Assembly: GCA_035554115.1 (NCBI GenBank)
Contig: DATMIW010000065.1
Coordinates: 1 to 14,042, forward strand
DNA length: 14,042 nucleotides
From: CAXTSE01 sp035554115
GTDB taxonomy: Bacteria > Actinomycetota > Actinomycetes > Actinomycetales > Microbacteriaceae
Reading direction: 5' to 3'
A program made the translations under genes and the position numbers. This document shows, piece by piece, positions 11,259 to 14,042 of the stretch (its first letter is position 1; every line of letters starts with the position of its first letter). Under the pieces are notes generated by a model that was given only the letters and a program-made list of their open reading frames with translations, was not told the origin of the DNA and ran no database searches.

Positions 11259-14042
11259 ATGTTCAGCAAGATTTTGGTGGCCAACCGCGGTGAAATTGCT
11301 ATCCGCGCGATGCGAGCAGCATATGAGCTTGGCGCTGCAACGGTTGCGGTGTACCCCTACGAAGACCGCAATTCCTTGCACCGACTCAAGGCCGACGAGG
11401 CATATTTGATCGGTAAAGAAGGCCATCCGGTCAGGGCATATCTCGATGTCGACGAGATCATTCGAGTCGCCAAGGAGAGCGGCGCTGACGCGATCTACCC
11501 CGGATACGGGTTCCTCTCAGAGAACCCCGATCTGGCTCATGCGGCGGCTGAAGCGGGCATCACCTTCATCGGACCGGACAGCGCCGTTCTGGAGATGGCC
11601 GGCAACAAGGTCACGGCCAAAGAGCATGCACGTTCGGCAGGCGTTCCGGTACTTGTCTCGACCCCGGCGTCACGAGATATTGACGAGCTGCTCGCCGGTG
11701 CCGATGAGATTGGCTTCCCCGTTTTCGCCAAGGCTGTCGCGGGTGGTGGCGGTCGAGGGATGCGCCGCGTCGACACGAGAGACGAACTCCGACCCGCGCT
11801 TGAGGCCGCCATGCGCGAGGCGGACAGCGCATTCGGCGACCCGACGATGTTCATCGAGCAGGCCGTTGTGCGCCCTCGGCACATCGAGGTTCAGATTCTG
11901 GCTGATGCTACGGGCGAAACGGTGCACCTGTTCGAGCGTGACTGCTCGGTGCAGCGCCGTCACCAGAAGGTCGTCGAAATCGCTCCCGCTCCGCACCTCG
12001 ACCCGGCCATCCGCGACGCCATGCACCGCGATGCTGTCGCTTTTGCGCGGTCGATCGGATATGTCAACGCGGGCACCGTCGAGTTCCTTCTCGATACCGC
12101 TGGCGAGCGCGCAGGACAGCATGTGTTCATCGAGATGAATCCGCGCATCCAGGTTGAGCACACAGTGACCGAAGAGGTCACCGACGTCGACCTGGTGCAA
12201 TCGCAGATCCGTATCGCGGCGGGGGAGACCCTGGCCGATCTCGGGCTGCATCAAGAGGATGTGCACCTGCGCGGCGCCGCGCTGCAATGTCGCATCACGA
12301 CCGAAGACCCGGCATCCGGATTCCGGCCCGACACCGGAAAGATCACGACGTACCGTTCACCGGGCGGCGCCGGCATCCGACTCGACGGCGGCACCGTCGC
12401 CGCTGGCGCTCAGGTGAGCGCGCACTTCGACTCGATGCTGGTCAAAATGACCTGCCGGGGGCGTGACTTCGAGGCCGCCGTCCGACGTGCGCGACGCGGC
12501 CTTGCGGAGTTCCGTTTGCGTGGTGTGACGACGAACATCCCGTTCTTGCAAGCCGTTCTTGAGGACCCCGATTTCATAGCGGGGGACATCAGCACCTCGT
12601 TCATCGAAGAGCGACCGTGGCTCGTTCGCGGTCACGTTTCGAAAGACCGTGGCACCAAGATCCTCACCTGGCTTGCCGACGTCACAGTCAACCGGCCTCA
12701 TGGCGATGGCGCGGGGGTCATCGACCCCGCTCTGAAGCTTCCCCGCGTCGACCTCGACGCGCCGGCACCCGCAGGTTCGCGTCAACGGCTTGTGGAGCTG
12801 GGCCCGGCCGGATTCGCAGCGGGGCTCCGCGCACAGACCGCACTGGCCGTCACGGATACGACATTCCGCGACGCCCACCAGTCGCTGCTGGCCACGCGCG
12901 TGCGCACCAAGGACCTTGTCGCCGTCCTTCCCCATGTTGCGCGAATGACGCCTGAGCTTCTCAGCGTCGAAGCGTGGGGAGGCGCGACATATGACGTCGC
13001 TCTGCGCTTCCTGGGTGAGGACCCGTGGGAGCGGCTCGCCGCAATGCGCGAGGCACTGCCGAATGTGGCGATCCAGATGCTGCTGCGCGGGCGCAACACT
13101 GTCGGCTACACGCCGTATCCGACTGAAGTTGCCGAGGCTTTCGTCCAGGAGGCGACGCGCACCGGTGTCGACATCTTCCGGATCTTTGACGCCCTCAACG
13201 ATGTTGCGCAGATGCGGCCCGCGATTGACGCTGTCCTCGCCACCGGCACGGCCGTCGCCGAAGTGGCGCTCTGCTACACCGCCGACCTGCTCGACCCCTC
13301 CGAGTCGCTCTACACACTCGACTACTACCTGCGACTGGCCGACGACATTGTTGCCGCGGGCGCTCATGTGATCGCGATCAAGGACATGGCCGGTCTGTTG
13401 CGGGCCGAGGCTGCAGAGAAGCTCGTGACCGCGCTCCGCGACCGCTTCGAGCTGCCCGTCCACTTGCATACGCATGACACAGCCGGCGGGCAGCTCGCGA
13501 CGCTCCTCGCGGCAAGTCGGGCCGGAGTGGACGCGGTTGATGCGGCGAGTGCTCCTATGTCGGGCACGACAAGTCAGCCCAGCCTCTCGGCACTCGTGGC
13601 GGCAACGGCTCACACGGCGCGAGACACCGGCATTTCCCTCGCAGCCGTTAGCGAGCTCGAACCGTATTGGGAAGCTGTTCGCGCGGCCTACCACCCCTTC
13701 GAGTCCGGTCTGCCCGGTCCCACCGGTCGGGTGTATCACCACGAGATTCCTGGCGGGCAGCTCTCCAATCTGCGACAGCAGGCGATTGCGCTCGGGCTCG
13801 CGGATCGCTTCGAGGTTATTGAAGATCTGTATGCCGCGGCGAGCCGCATTCTGGGGCGTCCCCCGAAGGTGACTCCGTCATCCAAGGTGGTGGGCGATCT
13901 CGCGCTCGCATTGGCGGCTGCTGACGCGGATCCCGATGAGTTCGAGCGCAATCCTGGAGCCTTCGACATTCCGGATTCGGTTGTCGGGTTCATGGCCGGC
14001 GAATTGGGAGACCTTCCTGGCGGCTGGCCCGAACCGTTCCGC
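11259..14042 (+). CDS. pyc: Pyruvate carboxylase, 3' end outside the window
   Basis: The frame from ATG 11259 stays open to the last base: 928 codons of a protein normally about 1130-1150 long. The biotin carboxylase domain (about 1-450) begins FSKILVANRGEIAIR and has the ATP-grasp glycine loop AGGGGRGM (161-168) and the catalytic segment EMNPRIQVEH (292-301). A linker ERPWLVRGH follows. The carboxyltransferase domain starts with DTTFRDAHQS (533-542) and has the carboxylated Lys708 in AIKDMAGLL and the metal ligands His737 and His739 in HLHTHDTAGG. The biotin-carrier domain must lie beyond the edge. The cytosolic enzyme makes oxaloacetate from pyruvate, bicarbonate and ATP, refilling the TCA cycle. 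The single-chain BC-CT order separates it from acetyl/propionyl-CoA carboxylase alpha subunits. No frameshift is seen. Confidence 0.95.
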   Translation, partial: MFSKILVANRGEIAIRAMRAAYELGAATVAVYPYEDRNSLHRLKADEAYLIGKEGHPVRAYLDVDEIIRVAKESGADAIYPGYGFLSENPDLAHAAAEAGITFIGPDSAVLEMAGNKVTAKEHARSAGVPVLVSTPASRDIDELLAGADEIGFPVFAKAVAGGGGRGMRRVDTRDELRPALEAAMREADSAFGDPTMFIEQAVVRPRHIEVQILADATGETVHLFERDCSVQRRHQKVVEIAPAPHLDPAIRDAMHRDAVAFARSIGYVNAGTVEFLLDTAGERAGQHVFIEMNPRIQVEHTVTEEVTDVDLVQSQIRIAAGETLADLGLHQEDVHLRGAALQCRITTEDPASGFRPDTGKITTYRSPGGAGIRLDGGTVAAGAQVSAHFDSMLVKMTCRGRDFEAAVRRARRGLAEFRLRGVTTNIPFLQAVLEDPDFIAGDISTSFIEERPWLVRGHVSKDRGTKILTWLADVTVNRPHGDGAGVIDPALKLPRVDLDAPAPAGSRQRLVELGPAGFAAGLRAQTALAVTDTTFRDAHQSLLATRVRTKDLVAVLPHVARMTPELLSVEAWGGATYDVALRFLGEDPWERLAAMREALPNVAIQMLLRGRNTVGYTPYPTEVAEAFVQEATRTGVDIFRIFDALNDVAQMRPAIDAVLATGTAVAEVALCYTADLLDPSESLYTLDYYLRLADDIVAAGAHVIAIKDMAGLLRAEAAEKLVTALRDRFELPVHLHTHDTAGGQLATLLAASRAGVDAVDAASAPMSGTTSQPSLSALVAATAHTARDTGISLAAVSELEPYWEAVRAAYHPFESGLPGPTGRVYHHEIPGGQLSNLRQQAIALGLADRFEVIEDLYAAASRILGRPPKVTPSSKVVGDLALALAAADADPDEFERNPGAFDIPDSVVGFMAGELGDLPGGWPEPFR

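Noticed and set aside
12357..13742. 461-codon open frame on the minus strand
   Set aside because: It lies fully antisense to pyruvate carboxylase, whose domains are complete and in frame. Its translation is Arg/Gly/His-rich without any known motif, as expected for a shadow frame in GC-rich DNA.
1..14042. CRISPR array, IS element, prophage, toxin-antitoxin or defence genes
   Set aside because: I looked on both strands for spaced direct repeats, terminal inverted repeats, transposase or integrase motifs and defence-type domains and saw none.

Overview
The window looks like chromosomal DNA from a high-GC Gram-positive actinobacterium, most likely a member of Microbacteriaceae or a near relative. 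I base this on several things. Codons are GC-rich. GTG starts are frequent. Several genes have TANNNT boxes 6-8 bp from the start codon, as in leaderless actinobacterial transcripts. The order pgsA-like / FHA (GarA) / MerR / MerR resembles the Mycobacterium tuberculosis Rv1822-Rv1830 neighbourhood. I saw no tRNA, rRNA, transposase, integrase, phage gene or CRISPR array. The species assignment is inference.

Left part (1-3694): catabolic genes, all on the + strand. They are the 3' part of a fumarylacetoacetate-hydrolase-family gene, a 108-residue protein I do not recognise, a strong hairpin (816-859), an HSL-type alpha/beta hydrolase, a stand-alone PcaC-like decarboxylase, and an aldehyde dehydrogenase that overlaps it by one base. 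A terminator follows at 3655-3694. The set fits breakdown of an aromatic or ring-derived acid, but the ring-cleaving enzyme is not in the window and the substrate cannot be read from it.

Middle part (3827-7850): small house-keeping or stress genes in divergent and convergent pairs. A GNAT-fold protein and a GH15 glucoamylase/trehalase-type enzyme form a two-gene minus-strand unit. Divergent from them is a Cys-type glutathione-peroxidase-like peroxidase. Then come an S4-domain RNA-binding protein (minus) and a divergent Nudix hydrolase (plus), and a protein of 26-residue LRV/HEAT-like repeats (minus) whose 3' end overlaps the Nudix gene by 24 bp. Most of these starts look leaderless, and two pairs have back-to-back -10 boxes in very short spacers.

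Right part (7909-14042): a CDP-alcohol phosphatidyltransferase (pgsA-like), the FHA protein GarA/OdhI and a MerR regulator form a tight operon. A second MerR-type regulator has its own promoter and a repeat-rich operator-like leader. A ParA-type ATPase lies on the minus strand, and pyruvate carboxylase diverges from it and runs off the right edge after 928 codons. GarA/OdhI proteins restrain 2-oxoglutarate dehydrogenase and pyruvate carboxylase feeds oxaloacetate into the same cycle, so this end may group central-carbon control. That link is inference.

Most of the window is ordinary core genome. The parts most worth checking are the crowded divergent promoters, the 108-residue orphan, the compacted garA region and the repeat-rich leader of the second MerR gene. 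I do not see convincing evidence for a wholly new system.
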